64,000 nt of DNA from an uncultured Clostridia bacterium (lineage in GTDB: Bacteria > Bacillota > Clostridia > Oscillospirales > CAG-272): positions 1 through 64,000 of the forward strand of contig CANRFY010000008.1 of NCBI GenBank assembly GCA_947630015.1, given 5' to 3'. Positions 40,200-48,988 of the stretch are shown here, in pieces. The notes under the pieces are model-generated. The model was not told the origin of the DNA. It saw nothing but the letters and a program-made list of their open reading frames with translations, and made no database searches. Made by a program: the position numbers and the translations under genes. Positions within the stretch are counted from its first letter, which is position 1. The number at the start of each line of letters is the position of its first letter.

Positions 40200-41810
40200 T
40201 TGAAAGACAATAACTGCGACATGGAAGCGCGCACGGAGGCTGCATCCGCGCCGAACGGCTGCGCCGTTCGGCTGACGGGGATAACGAAACGGTTCGGCTC
40301 CGTGACGGCAAACAGCAATATCACGATGGACGTCAGGCGCGGCGAGGTTCTCGCGCTGCTCGGCGAAAACGGCTCGGGCAAGACGACGCTGATGAATATG
40401 CTCTCCGGCATCTACTACCCCGACGAGGGTACGATCGAGATAAACGGCGAGGCGGCGTCGATCAGATCGCCGAAGGACGCGTTCGATCTCGGCATCGGCA
40501 TGATACATCAGCATTTCAAGCTCGTCGACGTGTTCACCGCCGCGGAAAATATCGTACTCGGGCTGCCCGGCAAGTCGTCGCTCAATATGCGCGCCGTCCG
40601 CGAACGCATACTTGAAATCTGCAAAAAATACGGCTTCGACGTCGATCCCGACCGCAAGGTCTACAATATGAGCGTCAGCGAAAAGCAGACGCTCGAGATC
40701 GTAAAGGTGCTTTACCGCGGCGCGGATATACTGATCCTCGACGAGCCGACGGCCGTTTTGACGCCGCAGGAGACGGAACGCCTCTTCGACGTCATCCGCA
40801 ATATGCGCGCCGACGGCAAATCGATCATCATCATAACGCACAAGCTGCACGAGGTCATGGAGATATCGGACCGCGTCGCGATACTGCGGCGCGGCGAATA
40901 CATAACGACGCTCGAAACGAAGGACGCCGACGAAAAGACGCTCGCGGAGGCGATGGTCGGCGAGAAGCTTTCGCTCAACATAGACAGGCCCGAGCCTCAC
41001 GGACTCGTAAAGCGCCTCGAGGTCAAGGGGCTGTCGTGCGTCGATCCCGAGGGCGTCCCGACGCTTACGGACATATCGTTCTCCGCCTACGGCGGAGAGA
41101 TTCTCGGCGTCGCGGGCATATCGGGCTGCGGTCAGCGCGAGCTGCTCGAATCTATCGCGGGACTTGAATCGACGCTTCCCGGGAGCAGCGTTCTTTATTA
41201 TCCCGACGACGGCGAGCCGGAGGAGCTTATCGGAAAATCGCCGCGCGAGATACGGTCGCTCGGCGTAGCTTTGTCGTTCGTGCCGGAGGACAGGCTCGGC
41301 ATGGGACTCGTCGGATCGATGGGTATGACTGACAACATGATGCTCAAGAGCTACAACTCGGGCGCGCCCGTTTTCCTGCATAAAAAGGACCCGTCCGCGC
41401 TCGCCGGTTCCGTGCGCGACGATCTCGGCGTCGTTACGCCGTCGCTGTCGACGCCGGTGCGCCGCCTTTCCGGCGGCAACGTGCAGAAGGTGCTTGTCGG
41501 CCGCGAGATCGCGGAGGCGCCCACGGTGCTTATGACGGCATACGCCGTGCGCGGGCTTGACATCAACACGTCTTACGCGATATACAAGCTTTTAAACGAG
41601 CAGAAGGAAAAGGGCGTCGCCGTCATCTATGTCGGCGAGGATATCGACGTTCTGCTCGAGCTGTGCGACAGGATATTGATCCTCTGCGGAGGCGTCGTCT
41701 CCGGCATCGTCGACGCCGCCTCAGCTACGAAGGAGGAGATCGGTCTTTACATGACGAAGGCGGGCGGTCCGTCCCCCGCCCCGTCCGAGAAAGGAGATGA
41801 CGTTTGTTGA
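40200..41810 (+). CDS. Nucleoside ABC transporter ATP-binding protein
   Basis: A 536-aa double-ATPase protein of the RbsA/YufO type. Domain 1 has Walker A GENGSGKTT, signature MSVSEKQ and Walker B LILDEPTAVLTPQE. Domain 2 keeps LSGGNVQKVLVGREIAE, but its Walker A is reduced to GISGCGQRE and its Walker B region reads MTAYAVRGLD instead of the usual PTRGLD, a normal asymmetry. TTG 40200 has AGGG 5 nt upstream; GTG 40188 is in frame and is the other option. It pairs with the two permeases that follow. Confidence 0.93.
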   Translation: MKDNNCDMEARTEAASAPNGCAVRLTGITKRFGSVTANSNITMDVRRGEVLALLGENGSGKTTLMNMLSGIYYPDEGTIEINGEAASIRSPKDAFDLGIGMIHQHFKLVDVFTAAENIVLGLPGKSSLNMRAVRERILEICKKYGFDVDPDRKVYNMSVSEKQTLEIVKVLYRGADILILDEPTAVLTPQETERLFDVIRNMRADGKSIIIITHKLHEVMEISDRVAILRRGEYITTLETKDADEKTLAEAMVGEKLSLNIDRPEPHGLVKRLEVKGLSCVDPEGVPTLTDISFSAYGGEILGVAGISGCGQRELLESIAGLESTLPGSSVLYYPDDGEPEELIGKSPREIRSLGVALSFVPEDRLGMGLVGSMGMTDNMMLKSYNSGAPVFLHKKDPSALAGSVRDDLGVVTPSLSTPVRRLSGGNVQKVLVGREIAEAPTVLMTAYAVRGLDINTSYAIYKLLNEQKEKGVAVIYVGEDIDVLLELCDRILILCGGVVSGIVDAASATKEEIGLYMTKAGGPSPAPSEKGDDVC

Positions 41811-42916
41811 AGGATCAAACCGCAAAAACAGAATCTAAGCGCGATCCCCTCGTTCGCCTCGTGAAGCGCGACTCCGTATCGGCGGCGCGTTCCGTGATTG
41901 TTCACGCGGCGGCGATACTGCTCGCGATGCTCGTATGCGGCATATTCTTTGTGATCGTGACCGATTCGTCCATAATCGAGATATATTCGGCGATGGTATC
42001 CGGCACGATCCGCAACAGCATCACCGTCAACTCGTTCTTCAAGGAAGCGTGTATGCTGCTCATTATCGCTGTCGGACTCGCGCCCGCGTTCAAGATGAGC
42101 TTCTGGAACGTCGGCGGACAGGGTCAGGTGCTTGCGGGCGGAATGGCGGCCGCTATGTGGCTTTACTATCTCGGCAACAAGCTGCCGAACGCCGCCATAA
42201 TCCCGCTGATGATCATAAGCGCCGCCGTCGGCGGCGGCATATGGGCGCTCGTTCCCGCAATTTTCCGCGTGAAATTTTCAACGAACGAGACGCTTTTCAC
42301 GCTGATGATGAACTACATCGCGATCCAGCTCGTGAAATATCTGCGCATCACATGGAGTCCCATACACGCGCTCGGCATGATCAGCCGCAAGGCCGGTTCG
42401 ATGCCTTCCCTGTTCGGCAATCAAAACGGCTGGATATACGTCATCGCCGCCGTCGCGGTCATTATGATGTACGTATACATGAACAAGACGAAGCACGGAT
42501 ATGAGATATCCGTCGTCGGCGAGGCGCCGAACACGGCGCGATATGCGGGGATCAGCGAATTCCGCGTCATAATCCGCACCGCGTTCATTTCCGGCGCGAT
42601 CTGCGGGCTGGCGGGATTCCTCTACGTCTCGGCGATAGATCACACGATCTCCGAGACGATGGGAGGCGGCTACGGCTTCACCGCCGTGATCGTCGCGTGG
42701 CTTGCAAAATTCAATCCGATCTTCATGACGCTGATCTCGATGCTGATCTCGTTTATCCGTTCGGGATCGAGCGAGATCGTCAGCCGAAACACGACGACGC
42801 TCGATTCGTCGATCGCGAACATCAACATCGGAATATTCCTGTTCTTCATGCTCGGCTGCGAGTTTTTCCTGAATTACAAGATCGTATTCCGCGGCGGAAA
42901 GGAGGCCGGTAAATGA
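41807..42916 (+). CDS. Nucleoside ABC transporter permease 1
   Basis: A 369-aa permease with 8 to 10 predicted helices of the BPD_transp_2 (YufP) type. The family stretch NVGGQGQVLAGGMAAAMW (about residues 100-117) and the conserved GEAPNTARYAGI loop are present. The start is uncertain: TTG 41807 overlaps the upstream TGA (TTGA) and TTG 41804 is 1 codon earlier with AGGAG 7 nt away. The stop overlaps the next ATG (ATGA). It is in an operon with xpt and the BMP protein. Confidence 0.92.
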   Translation: MKDQTAKTESKRDPLVRLVKRDSVSAARSVIVHAAAILLAMLVCGIFFVIVTDSSIIEIYSAMVSGTIRNSITVNSFFKEACMLLIIAVGLAPAFKMSFWNVGGQGQVLAGGMAAAMWLYYLGNKLPNAAIIPLMIISAAVGGGIWALVPAIFRVKFSTNETLFTLMMNYIAIQLVKYLRITWSPIHALGMISRKAGSMPSLFGNQNGWIYVIAAVAVIMMYVYMNKTKHGYEISVVGEAPNTARYAGISEFRVIIRTAFISGAICGLAGFLYVSAIDHTISETMGGGYGFTAVIVAWLAKFNPIFMTLISMLISFIRSGSSEIVSRNTTTLDSSIANINIGIFLFFMLGCEFFLNYKIVFRGGKEAGK

Positions 42917-43911
42917 ACACGCTGATTAGCTGGCTCCACAGCTCGATCATATACGGCACCGTCATCATGTTCGGGGCGCTCGGCGAGATTCTGACCGAAA
43001 AGAGCGGCCATTTGAATCTCGGGGTCCCGGGTCTGATGTATCTCGGCGGATTCGCCGGCTTTGCCGGCGCGTTCACATACGAGCGCTCGACAGATTCGCC
43101 AAGCAAGCTGCTCATGATCATAATACCGCTTCTGTGCGCGTTTTTCGCCGCGCTGCTCGGCGGACTTCTCTACAGCTTTTTGACCGTCACGCTCCGCGCG
43201 AATCAGAACGTCACGGGTCTTGCGCTCACGTCGCTCGGCGTCGGCGTCGGCACGTTCGGAAGCGCGCGCCTTCTCAGCGTTACTGGCAGTCAGAGCTATT
43301 CGGTCGCATCCGCGACGAGCGCCGTTTACACGGCGAATCTCAACTCTGTCTTCAATCTGGGCGCATTCGGACAGATTCTTTTATCATACGGATTTCTCAC
43401 ATACGCCGCGATCGCGCTCGCCATATTGATGAATTATTTTCTCATGCACACGCGGCGCGGGCTTAATCTGCGCGCCGTCGGCGAGGATCCCGGCACCGCG
43501 GACGCCGCCGGCATAAACGTGACGCTGTACAAATACGTCGCGACGTGCGTGGGCGGCGGCATATGCGGCGTCGGCGGATTATACTACATCATCGAATACA
43601 GCAGCGGCAAATGGTCGTCGCAGAACGGACTCGAGGCGATCGGATGGCTCGCCGTCGCGCTCGTCATATTCTCGACGTGGAAGCCGAAAAACGCGATTCC
43701 CGCGTCGTATCTGTTCGCCCTTCTCTTCTGGATGGCGACGAATCTCCCGACGCTGACCGGCATCCGCATCTCGACGTCAGTGACCGAGCTGCTGAAAATG
43801 ACGCCTTACGTCGTGACGATCCTCGTGCTTGTGATCGCAAGCACGCGAAAGAAAAAGGAGAATCAGGGACCGGCGTCGCTCGGACGCTCATATTTCCGCG
43901 AGGAACGGTGA
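42913..43911 (+). CDS. Nucleoside ABC transporter permease 2
   Basis: A 332-aa permease with 8 to 10 helices of the YufQ type. FGALGEILTEKSGHLNLGVPG near the N-terminus is the family hallmark (shown in part), and GEDPGTADAAGINVTLYKY is the ATPase-contact loop. It is the last gene of the purine salvage unit; the stop precedes a tandem HR repeat that likely ends the transcript. GGAGG lies just before the ATG within the previous gene. Confidence 0.92.
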   Translation: MNTLISWLHSSIIYGTVIMFGALGEILTEKSGHLNLGVPGLMYLGGFAGFAGAFTYERSTDSPSKLLMIIIPLLCAFFAALLGGLLYSFLTVTLRANQNVTGLALTSLGVGVGTFGSARLLSVTGSQSYSVASATSAVYTANLNSVFNLGAFGQILLSYGFLTYAAIALAILMNYFLMHTRRGLNLRAVGEDPGTADAAGINVTLYKYVATCVGGGICGVGGLYYIIEYSSGKWSSQNGLEAIGWLAVALVIFSTWKPKNAIPASYLFALLFWMATNLPTLTGIRISTSVTELLKMTPYVVTILVLVIASTRKKKENQGPASLGRSYFREER

Positions 43912-43921
43912 CGGTATAAGT

Positions 43922-44255
43922 TTTCGGGGCGCTGCCCCGCACCCCGCTTAAGGGAAACTTTCCGCAAGCGGAAAGTTTCCCTTAAGAATCCCCGCAAAAC
44001 TTTCCCTACAAAGGTTATAGGGCAAGTGTGTTCAACTCTGCGATGCACGTTCGTGCAAGGGCGAAGTAGTCGCGCGAGCGCGAACACCGATTTTCGGGGC
44101 GCTACCCCGAACCCTGACTTAAGGAACTTCTTATAAGAAGTTCCTTAAGAATCTTCAAGAATTTTTATTACAGGGATTATAGGGCAAGTGTGTTCGACTC
44201 TGCGATGCACGTTTGTGCAAGGGCGAAGCAGCCGCGCGGGGTGCGAACATCGAAT
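43922..44255 (+). repeat. HR dispersed hairpin repeat, copy 7 (two tandem units)
   Basis: Unit 1 has GGGGCGCTGCCCC and a palindrome with 19-bp arms and an AA centre (43947-43986), the spacer and the GTGTGTTCAAC...GAACACCG tail. Unit 2 begins GGGGCGCTACCCC, carries the 32-bp palindrome (44118-44149) identical to both in copy 5, and a second tail ending near 44252. It follows the permease gene in the same direction. Confidence 0.9.
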
Positions 44256-44261
44256 TATAAC

Positions 44262-44292
44262 AAAAAAGCCTCGGCTGCGCCGAGGCTTTTTT
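44262..44292 (-). terminator. Bidirectional intrinsic terminator
   Basis: AAAAAAGCCTCGG/CCGAGGCTTTTTT with a CTGCG loop. Confidence 0.9.
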
Positions 44293-44303
44293 ATCGGGGT
44301 TTA

Positions 44304-45470
44304 TCAGAGCATCGATTTTATCATGAATTCAAATCCGACAAGCACCGCGAGGAATCCGAAATTGAAAAGCGAAAATTCGGCCACATAGCGGAGCGTTTTG
44401 CCCGGGTTATGCTTCACGTATTCGCGGAATGTGATCAGACTTGCGAGCGAGGCGATAAGCGATCCGACGCCGCCGATATTGACGCCGACGAGCAGATCGG
44501 CGTAATCGGTCGCGAACTGCGACAGCAGTATCGCCGACGGGACGTTGCTTATAAACTGGCACGACAGCGCGCTGAAAAGAAGCGTGCTTTTATCGAGCAA
44601 AAATGAGAAGAATTCGCGCACCGCGCCGATCCGCGCCATATTGCCGGAGAAGATGAAGAAGAACACGAACGTCAAAAGCAGCGGATAATCGACTTCGCCG
44701 AGCGCATGACGGTCGGCGAACAGAAGCACGATCGGGATCACGATCAGTCCGATCCAGTACGGGATGCCGCGGAACACGATCGCGATCGCGAGTGCGAACA
44801 GCGCCAAATAAAGCGCCGCGCGCTTCGGATCGACTCTTTCCCCGCCGCCGTCGAGCGACAGCGGCTCGGGCTTTACGAAGATGATGCAGCAAACAGTTAT
44901 CATCAGTACAGACAGGATAAACGGCGGCGCCATGATCCGCATAAATTCGCCCGTCGGGATCGAATATTTCGTATAAAGGTACAGATTCTGCGGATTGCCG
45001 AACGGCGTCAGCATTCCTCCGAGGTTGGCGGCGATGTTCTGCATTATGAATGTGAACGCCATGTATTTCTGCTTTCCCGTCGTCGACAGAACGAGATATC
45101 CGAGCGGCAGGAATGTGAGCAGCGCCATATCGTTTGCGATCAGCATCGAGCCGATAAACGTGATGTACACGAGCGCAAGCACGCTCATTCTTGCGTTTTT
45201 GAACATCGTCACGACGCGGCGCGCGAGCATATAGAAGAAATTGATGTCGCGCAGCGCGCATACGACGGCGAGTACGCAGAACAGGCACGTCAGCGTTTTA
45301 CAGTCGAAATAGCCTGCGTATTCCCTGTCGATCGGGACGATCATGCTCGTTATCGCCGCCGCGGCGAGCGCTATGACCATAACGGTGTTTTTCTTTGCGA
45401 AACCGACCGCGGCAGACACCGTCCTGTGGACGCGGGCCGACGCGGTCAAATGCTGCGCTTCAGTCACCAT
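44304..45470 (-). CDS. SLC13/ArsB-superfamily anion permease
   Basis: A 388-aa membrane protein with 10 to 11 helices of the CitMHS/ArsB/NhaD superfamily. Two matching loop motifs are seen: NIAANLGGMLTPFGNPQN (about residues 145-162) and ISNVPSAILLS (about 302-312). It probably carries an anion such as a dicarboxylate or arsenite by ion coupling, but the substrate is not determined. It has a consensus promoter upstream and its own terminator, and is monocistronic. Confidence 0.85.
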   Translation of the reverse strand: MVTEAQHLTASARVHRTVSAAVGFAKKNTVMVIALAAAAITSMIVPIDREYAGYFDCKTLTCLFCVLAVVCALRDINFFYMLARRVVTMFKNARMSVLALVYITFIGSMLIANDMALLTFLPLGYLVLSTTGKQKYMAFTFIMQNIAANLGGMLTPFGNPQNLYLYTKYSIPTGEFMRIMAPPFILSVLMITVCCIIFVKPEPLSLDGGGERVDPKRAALYLALFALAIAIVFRGIPYWIGLIVIPIVLLFADRHALGEVDYPLLLTFVFFFIFSGNMARIGAVREFFSFLLDKSTLLFSALSCQFISNVPSAILLSQFATDYADLLVGVNIGGVGSLIASLASLITFREYVKHNPGKTLRYVAEFSLFNFGFLAVLVGFEFMIKSML

Positions 45471-45523
45471 ACCGAATGCCTCTGTACGCGTTATATAATA
45501 TGAAGTTTATCTTCCGAATTTGT

Positions 45524-45552
45524 ATTATACGCACTTTGCGGCGCGTTGTCAA
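45524..45552 (-). promoter_or_regulatory. Consensus sigma-A promoter of the anion permease
   Basis: On the minus strand: TTGACA (45552-45547), a 17-bp spacer and TATAAT (45529-45524), both perfect. Confidence 0.88.
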
Positions 45553-45643
45553 GCGCAACGCGTCGTCAGCCTGCACAAATCACGCGCGTCATTTCGTTTA
45601 AATAAACGTCGAATTCCGCCTATGCGCAAAATCCCGACCGCGC

Positions 45644-45672
45644 TTGAAAAATCGCCTCGTTTGTGTTATACT
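45644..45672 (+). promoter_or_regulatory. Sigma-A promoter of rnz
   Basis: TTGAAA (45644-45649), a 17-bp spacer and TATACT (45667-45672). Confidence 0.75.
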
Positions 45673-45715
45673 TTCCTTGTGATTTGTCAAGAATGAAAGT
45701 GAGATGATTTCCGTT

Positions 45716-46627
45716 ATGCTGGACGTAACGCTTGCCGGATGCGGCGGCACGATCCCGCTCAAAAACAGATGGCTGACGTCGTGCATGATGCGGTACTGCG
45801 GCAAATGCCTTCTCATAGACTGCGGCGAAGGCACCCAGATCGCGATGAAGTCGTCGTCGCTTCCGTTCAAGCCCGTATCGGTCATATGCATCACGCATTA
45901 TCACGCCGATCATCTGAGCGGCCTGCCCGGGCTTTTGCTGTCGATGGGCGGCGAGGGACGCACGGAGCCTGTCACCATAATCGGCCCCGCGCACATAGAG
46001 CATTACGTTCGCGCGCTTCTTACGATCGCGCCGGAGCTTCCGTTCGAGGTCGTCTGCCGTCCCGTGAACGATCGGATCGAAACGATGACGCTCTCCGGCT
46101 TCACGATCACGGCGTTTCGCGTCAGTCATACGCTTCCCTGCTACGGCTACACCGTCGACATCCCGCGCGTCGGGAAATTCGATCCCGAAAAGGCGCTTGC
46201 AAACCGCGTTCCGATGGCGGCGTGGAGTCCGCTGCAAAAAATGCCGAGCGTCGATATCGACGGGACGACTTACACGCGCGACATGGTACTCGGCCCCGAC
46301 AGGCGCGGCATCAAGGTCACGTACTGCACGGACACGCGTCCCGTCCCCATAATCGCTGAGCAGGCCAAGGACGCCGATCTCTTCATCTGCGAGGGGATGT
46401 ACGGCGACGAGGACAAGCAGGAAAAGGCCGTCAAGGCGAAGCATATGACGTTTTCGGAGGCGGCGTCGCTCGCGAAGCGCGCAATGCCGCGCCGGTTCTG
46501 GCTGACGCATTACAGCCCGTCGATGCCCGATCCCGAATCGTATCTCGACGAGGCGCGCGCCATTTTTCCCGACACCGTATGCGGCTACGATGGCATTTCG
46601 GAAACGATACGATTCGATGAGCAGTGA
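45716..46627 (+). CDS. rnz: Ribonuclease Z
   Basis: A 303-aa metallo-beta-lactamase-fold endonuclease that matures tRNA 3' ends. It has the zinc motif THYHADHLSGLPGLL (about residues 60-74), FRVSHTLPCYGY, YCTDTRPV and FWLTHYSP, the full set of ligands. It is relevant that none of the three tRNA genes in this window encodes CCA, since RNase Z cleaves before CCA addition. The ATG at 45716 matches the family N-terminus; ATG 45704 is in frame and may be used instead. A 12-nt gap separates it from the SGNH gene. Confidence 0.93.
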   Translation: MLDVTLAGCGGTIPLKNRWLTSCMMRYCGKCLLIDCGEGTQIAMKSSSLPFKPVSVICITHYHADHLSGLPGLLLSMGGEGRTEPVTIIGPAHIEHYVRALLTIAPELPFEVVCRPVNDRIETMTLSGFTITAFRVSHTLPCYGYTVDIPRVGKFDPEKALANRVPMAAWSPLQKMPSVDIDGTTYTRDMVLGPDRRGIKVTYCTDTRPVPIIAEQAKDADLFICEGMYGDEDKQEKAVKAKHMTFSEAASLAKRAMPRRFWLTHYSPSMPDPESYLDEARAIFPDTVCGYDGISETIRFDEQ

Positions 46628-46639
46628 GGTCAAACGAAA

Positions 46640-47731
46640 ATGAAAAAATCAATAAAATTTGCGGCGCTTGCGCTTGCGATCGCGATCGCGGCGGCTGCCG
46701 CCGTTTCATGCGGCGTTAAAAACGACGGCAAAGGCAGCGACACTGATACGGACGCCGGCGTTTATGCGACGGCGGACGGCACGGATACGGCTGCGCCCGA
46801 CACGGATGCGCCCGATACCGACGCGCCCGACACGGACGCGCCTGATACAGACGCGCCCGATACGGATGCGCCCGATACGGATGCGCCCGTCACAGATGCG
46901 CCCGTCACAGACGCCGACACCGAACCAGAAGGCGCCGATCCAGTCATGGGCGATCACGAGGCGCAGCCTCTGCGCTATGTCGCCCTCGGCGACTCGATCG
47001 CATACGGTCAGGGACTCGCCGACCCCGAGGGCGAACGCTATTCCGCGCTCGTCGAGGCCGCGCTCGACGCGTCCGGCATCTACGACTGCGAATCGTTCAA
47101 TTACGGCATAAACGGGCTTCAGAGCGGCGGTCTCATCGACGACATCGCGGACAATTTCGCGCCGGAGCTTAACGGAGCCGACGTCGTTACTGTCAGCATC
47201 GGCGCGAACAACGTGCTGTCGCCGTCCGTATCGATGCTGACGCAGTATGCGATCAATCTTCTCGTCGGCGACGAGACGCGGCGCGGCGAGCTTAATTCGG
47301 AGCTTTATAAAAATTTCCGCGCCGACACGGACGCGGGTATCGCGGAATTCGAGCGCGATCTGCCGAATCTGATCGCGCTGATACGCGTCGCCGCGCCCGA
47401 CGCGCGCATCATTTTCCAGACTATATACAATCCGTATGCGGGAGTGTCGCTGACGCTCGATTTCTCCGTTGAGCAAATCGCCATGGCGACGCTGTCCGAC
47501 GAGCTTGTGACGCGCCTCGACGATATCATCAAAGATAACGCCGATAAGCTCGGATACGAGGTCGTCGACATCTACGCCGCGTTTTCCGGCGAGGACGGCG
47601 TCGTGAACGCCGGCTCCGGCATCGGCTCGTCGCCGTTTTCAAATCTCGATCCGCATCCGACGGCGAAGGGACACCGCATAATCGCCGACGCGATAACGGA
47701 TATGCTGCTGCCGAAGGAGGCCGACGTATGA
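46640..47731 (+). CDS. SGNH/GDSL-family lipoprotein with an acidic repeat linker
   Basis: A 363-aa exported lipoprotein (Cys about 24 in AVSCG). A disordered acidic linker of eight 5-residue repeats, six APDTD then two APVTD (about residues 52-91), separates the anchor from an SGNH hydrolase domain (about 110-360). Block I is ALGDSIAYG, block III SIGANN, and block V DPHPTAKGH. It probably removes acyl or acetyl groups from surface glycans. AGGTCAAA is near the ATG. The stop overlaps the next start (ATGA). Confidence 0.88.
   Translation: MKKSIKFAALALAIAIAAAAAVSCGVKNDGKGSDTDTDAGVYATADGTDTAAPDTDAPDTDAPDTDAPDTDAPDTDAPDTDAPVTDAPVTDADTEPEGADPVMGDHEAQPLRYVALGDSIAYGQGLADPEGERYSALVEAALDASGIYDCESFNYGINGLQSGGLIDDIADNFAPELNGADVVTVSIGANNVLSPSVSMLTQYAINLLVGDETRRGELNSELYKNFRADTDAGIAEFERDLPNLIALIRVAAPDARIIFQTIYNPYAGVSLTLDFSVEQIAMATLSDELVTRLDDIIKDNADKLGYEVVDIYAAFSGEDGVVNAGSGIGSSPFSNLDPHPTAKGHRIIADAITDMLLPKEADV
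46793..46912 (+). repeat. Eight 15-bp tandem repeats coding the APDTD linker
   Basis: Units are GCGCCCGACACGGAT-like with mostly synonymous third-base changes, so the peptide is selected rather than the DNA alone. Copy number may vary between strains by slippage. Confidence 0.9.
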
Positions 47732-48270
47732 AAATATGCATATTCGGCGCGTCGAGCGATTCGATTCTGCCCGAGTATCTGTCATCAGCCGAAGATTTCG
47801 GGCGTATGATCGCCGTGGGCGGACACACGATGCTGTTCGGTGGCGGCGCGCACGGCGTTATGGGAGCCGCGGCGCGCGGCGCCAGCGCCGCAGGCGGCAG
47901 TATAATCGGCATCGCGCCGTCGTTTTTCGATCGGGAGGGCGTGCTGTTCCGCGGCTGCACCGAGTTCATTTTCACCGAAACGATGCGCGAGCGCAAGGCG
48001 GCGCTCGAGGACGGCGCGGACGCGTTCGCCGTCCTGCCCGGCGGCATCGGTACATACGAGGAATTTTTCGAGGTACTCGTGCTGTGCCAGCTCGGCAGGA
48101 TGTCAAAGCCGATCGCGGTCTACAACGTCGCGGGCTGCTACAACAAGCTCCGCGAGCTTTTAGAATCCGTCGTCGACGGCGGATTCATGCAGCCGTCGTG
48201 CCTTTCGCTCTGCCGGTTCTGTACCGACATAGACGAGATCTTCGACTATTTCGACAAATACGGCGTATGA
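47728..48270 (+). CDS. LOG-family protein (nucleoside 5'-monophosphate phosphoribohydrolase type)
   Basis: A 180-aa Rossmann-fold protein of the LOG/TIGR00730 family. The signature PGGIGTYEEFFEV (about residues 107-119) and the MRERKAAL helix are present. Bacterial and plant members release cytokinin-like bases from nucleoside monophosphates or act as general nucleotide phosphoribohydrolases. It is coupled to the SGNH gene by ATGA; a functional link is not obvious. Confidence 0.9.
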   Translation: MKICIFGASSDSILPEYLSSAEDFGRMIAVGGHTMLFGGGAHGVMGAAARGASAAGGSIIGIAPSFFDREGVLFRGCTEFIFTETMRERKAALEDGADAFAVLPGGIGTYEEFFEVLVLCQLGRMSKPIAVYNVAGCYNKLRELLESVVDGGFMQPSCLSLCRFCTDIDEIFDYFDKYGV

Positions 48271-48273
48271 CCG

Positions 48274-48306
48274 ACAGCCCGCGATGCGCGGGCTGCCGCG
48301 CTTTTT
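48274..48306 (+). terminator. Intrinsic terminator after the LOG gene
   Basis: CAGCCCGCG/CGCGGGCTG with an ATG loop, followed by CGCGCTTTTT. Confidence 0.8.
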
Positions 48307-48340
48307 GCGATGAGAACGACGCATAGTCGCCTCGCCGTCA

Positions 48341-48369
48341 TTGACAATCGCGCGCGCTTGTGGTATATT
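48341..48369 (+). promoter_or_regulatory. Sigma-A promoter of the DUF1934-holA-rnmV operon
   Basis: TTGACA (48341-48346), a 17-bp spacer and TATATT (48364-48369). Confidence 0.8.
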
Positions 48370-48403
48370 TACGAGTGAGAAATCACGCCGTCGGGAGGAA
48401 TTT

Positions 48404-48988
48404 ATGGACGCCGAGACGATCAACGTAGGTATCAGAATAAAATCCCGTTTTCATGAGATCGAGCCTGACAAGACCGAGTCCCTGTGCTATTTTGCCGAGA
48501 TGATGGAATCCGTCATGGAGGGCGACGACAGCGAGGAAAGCGAAGAGGTCAGACGATTTCTGAAATTTCTGCTCGACGACGACGGCGAATGCGACAATTT
48601 CGAGATGTACACCGAGGGCGAGCTTTACTACGGCGACGGGAAGCTCGAGGTTCGTTACCGCGAGCCTGAGATCACCGGCATGGGCGATTCCGTCACGTCG
48701 ATATCGTTCGACTGCGGCGACCGCAGTCTCGTAACGATCACGCGCGGCGGCGACGTCTATACGGCGCTCGTGCTTGAGCGCGGCGTCCGCCATACGTGCG
48801 CTTACAATACGTCCTCGCAGCCGTTCATCGTTTATACGACGGCGCGCCGCATCGAAAACAGTCTCGACAGGCGCGGCGGCACGCTCGACATGATCTATAC
48901 GGTCGAGACGGGGATGTCCCCGCCGCAGTTCAACCGCATGACGATGACGGTCACGCCCGTTCCGAGATCGGAGGCTCTGCCGATATGA
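48404..48988 (+). CDS. DUF1934 (YwiB-family) calycin-like protein
   Basis: A 194-aa protein. The C-terminal half (about residues 80-190) is the DUF1934 beta barrel, with SLVTITRGGDV, TALVLERGVRHTCAYNT and the ending FNRMTMTVTP. An acidic helical N-terminus precedes it. The family is common in Bacillota and its ligand is unknown. GGGAGGAA lies 3-4 nt before the ATG at 48404. Its TGA overlaps the start of holA (ATGA). Confidence 0.85.
   Translation: MDAETINVGIRIKSRFHEIEPDKTESLCYFAEMMESVMEGDDSEESEEVRRFLKFLLDDDGECDNFEMYTEGELYYGDGKLEVRYREPEITGMGDSVTSISFDCGDRSLVTITRGGDVYTALVLERGVRHTCAYNTSSQPFIVYTTARRIENSLDRRGGTLDMIYTVETGMSPPQFNRMTMTVTPVPRSEALPI

Noticed and set aside
46793..46912. CRISPR-like repeat array
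   Set aside because: The 15-bp units have no spacers and are in frame inside a lipoprotein gene.
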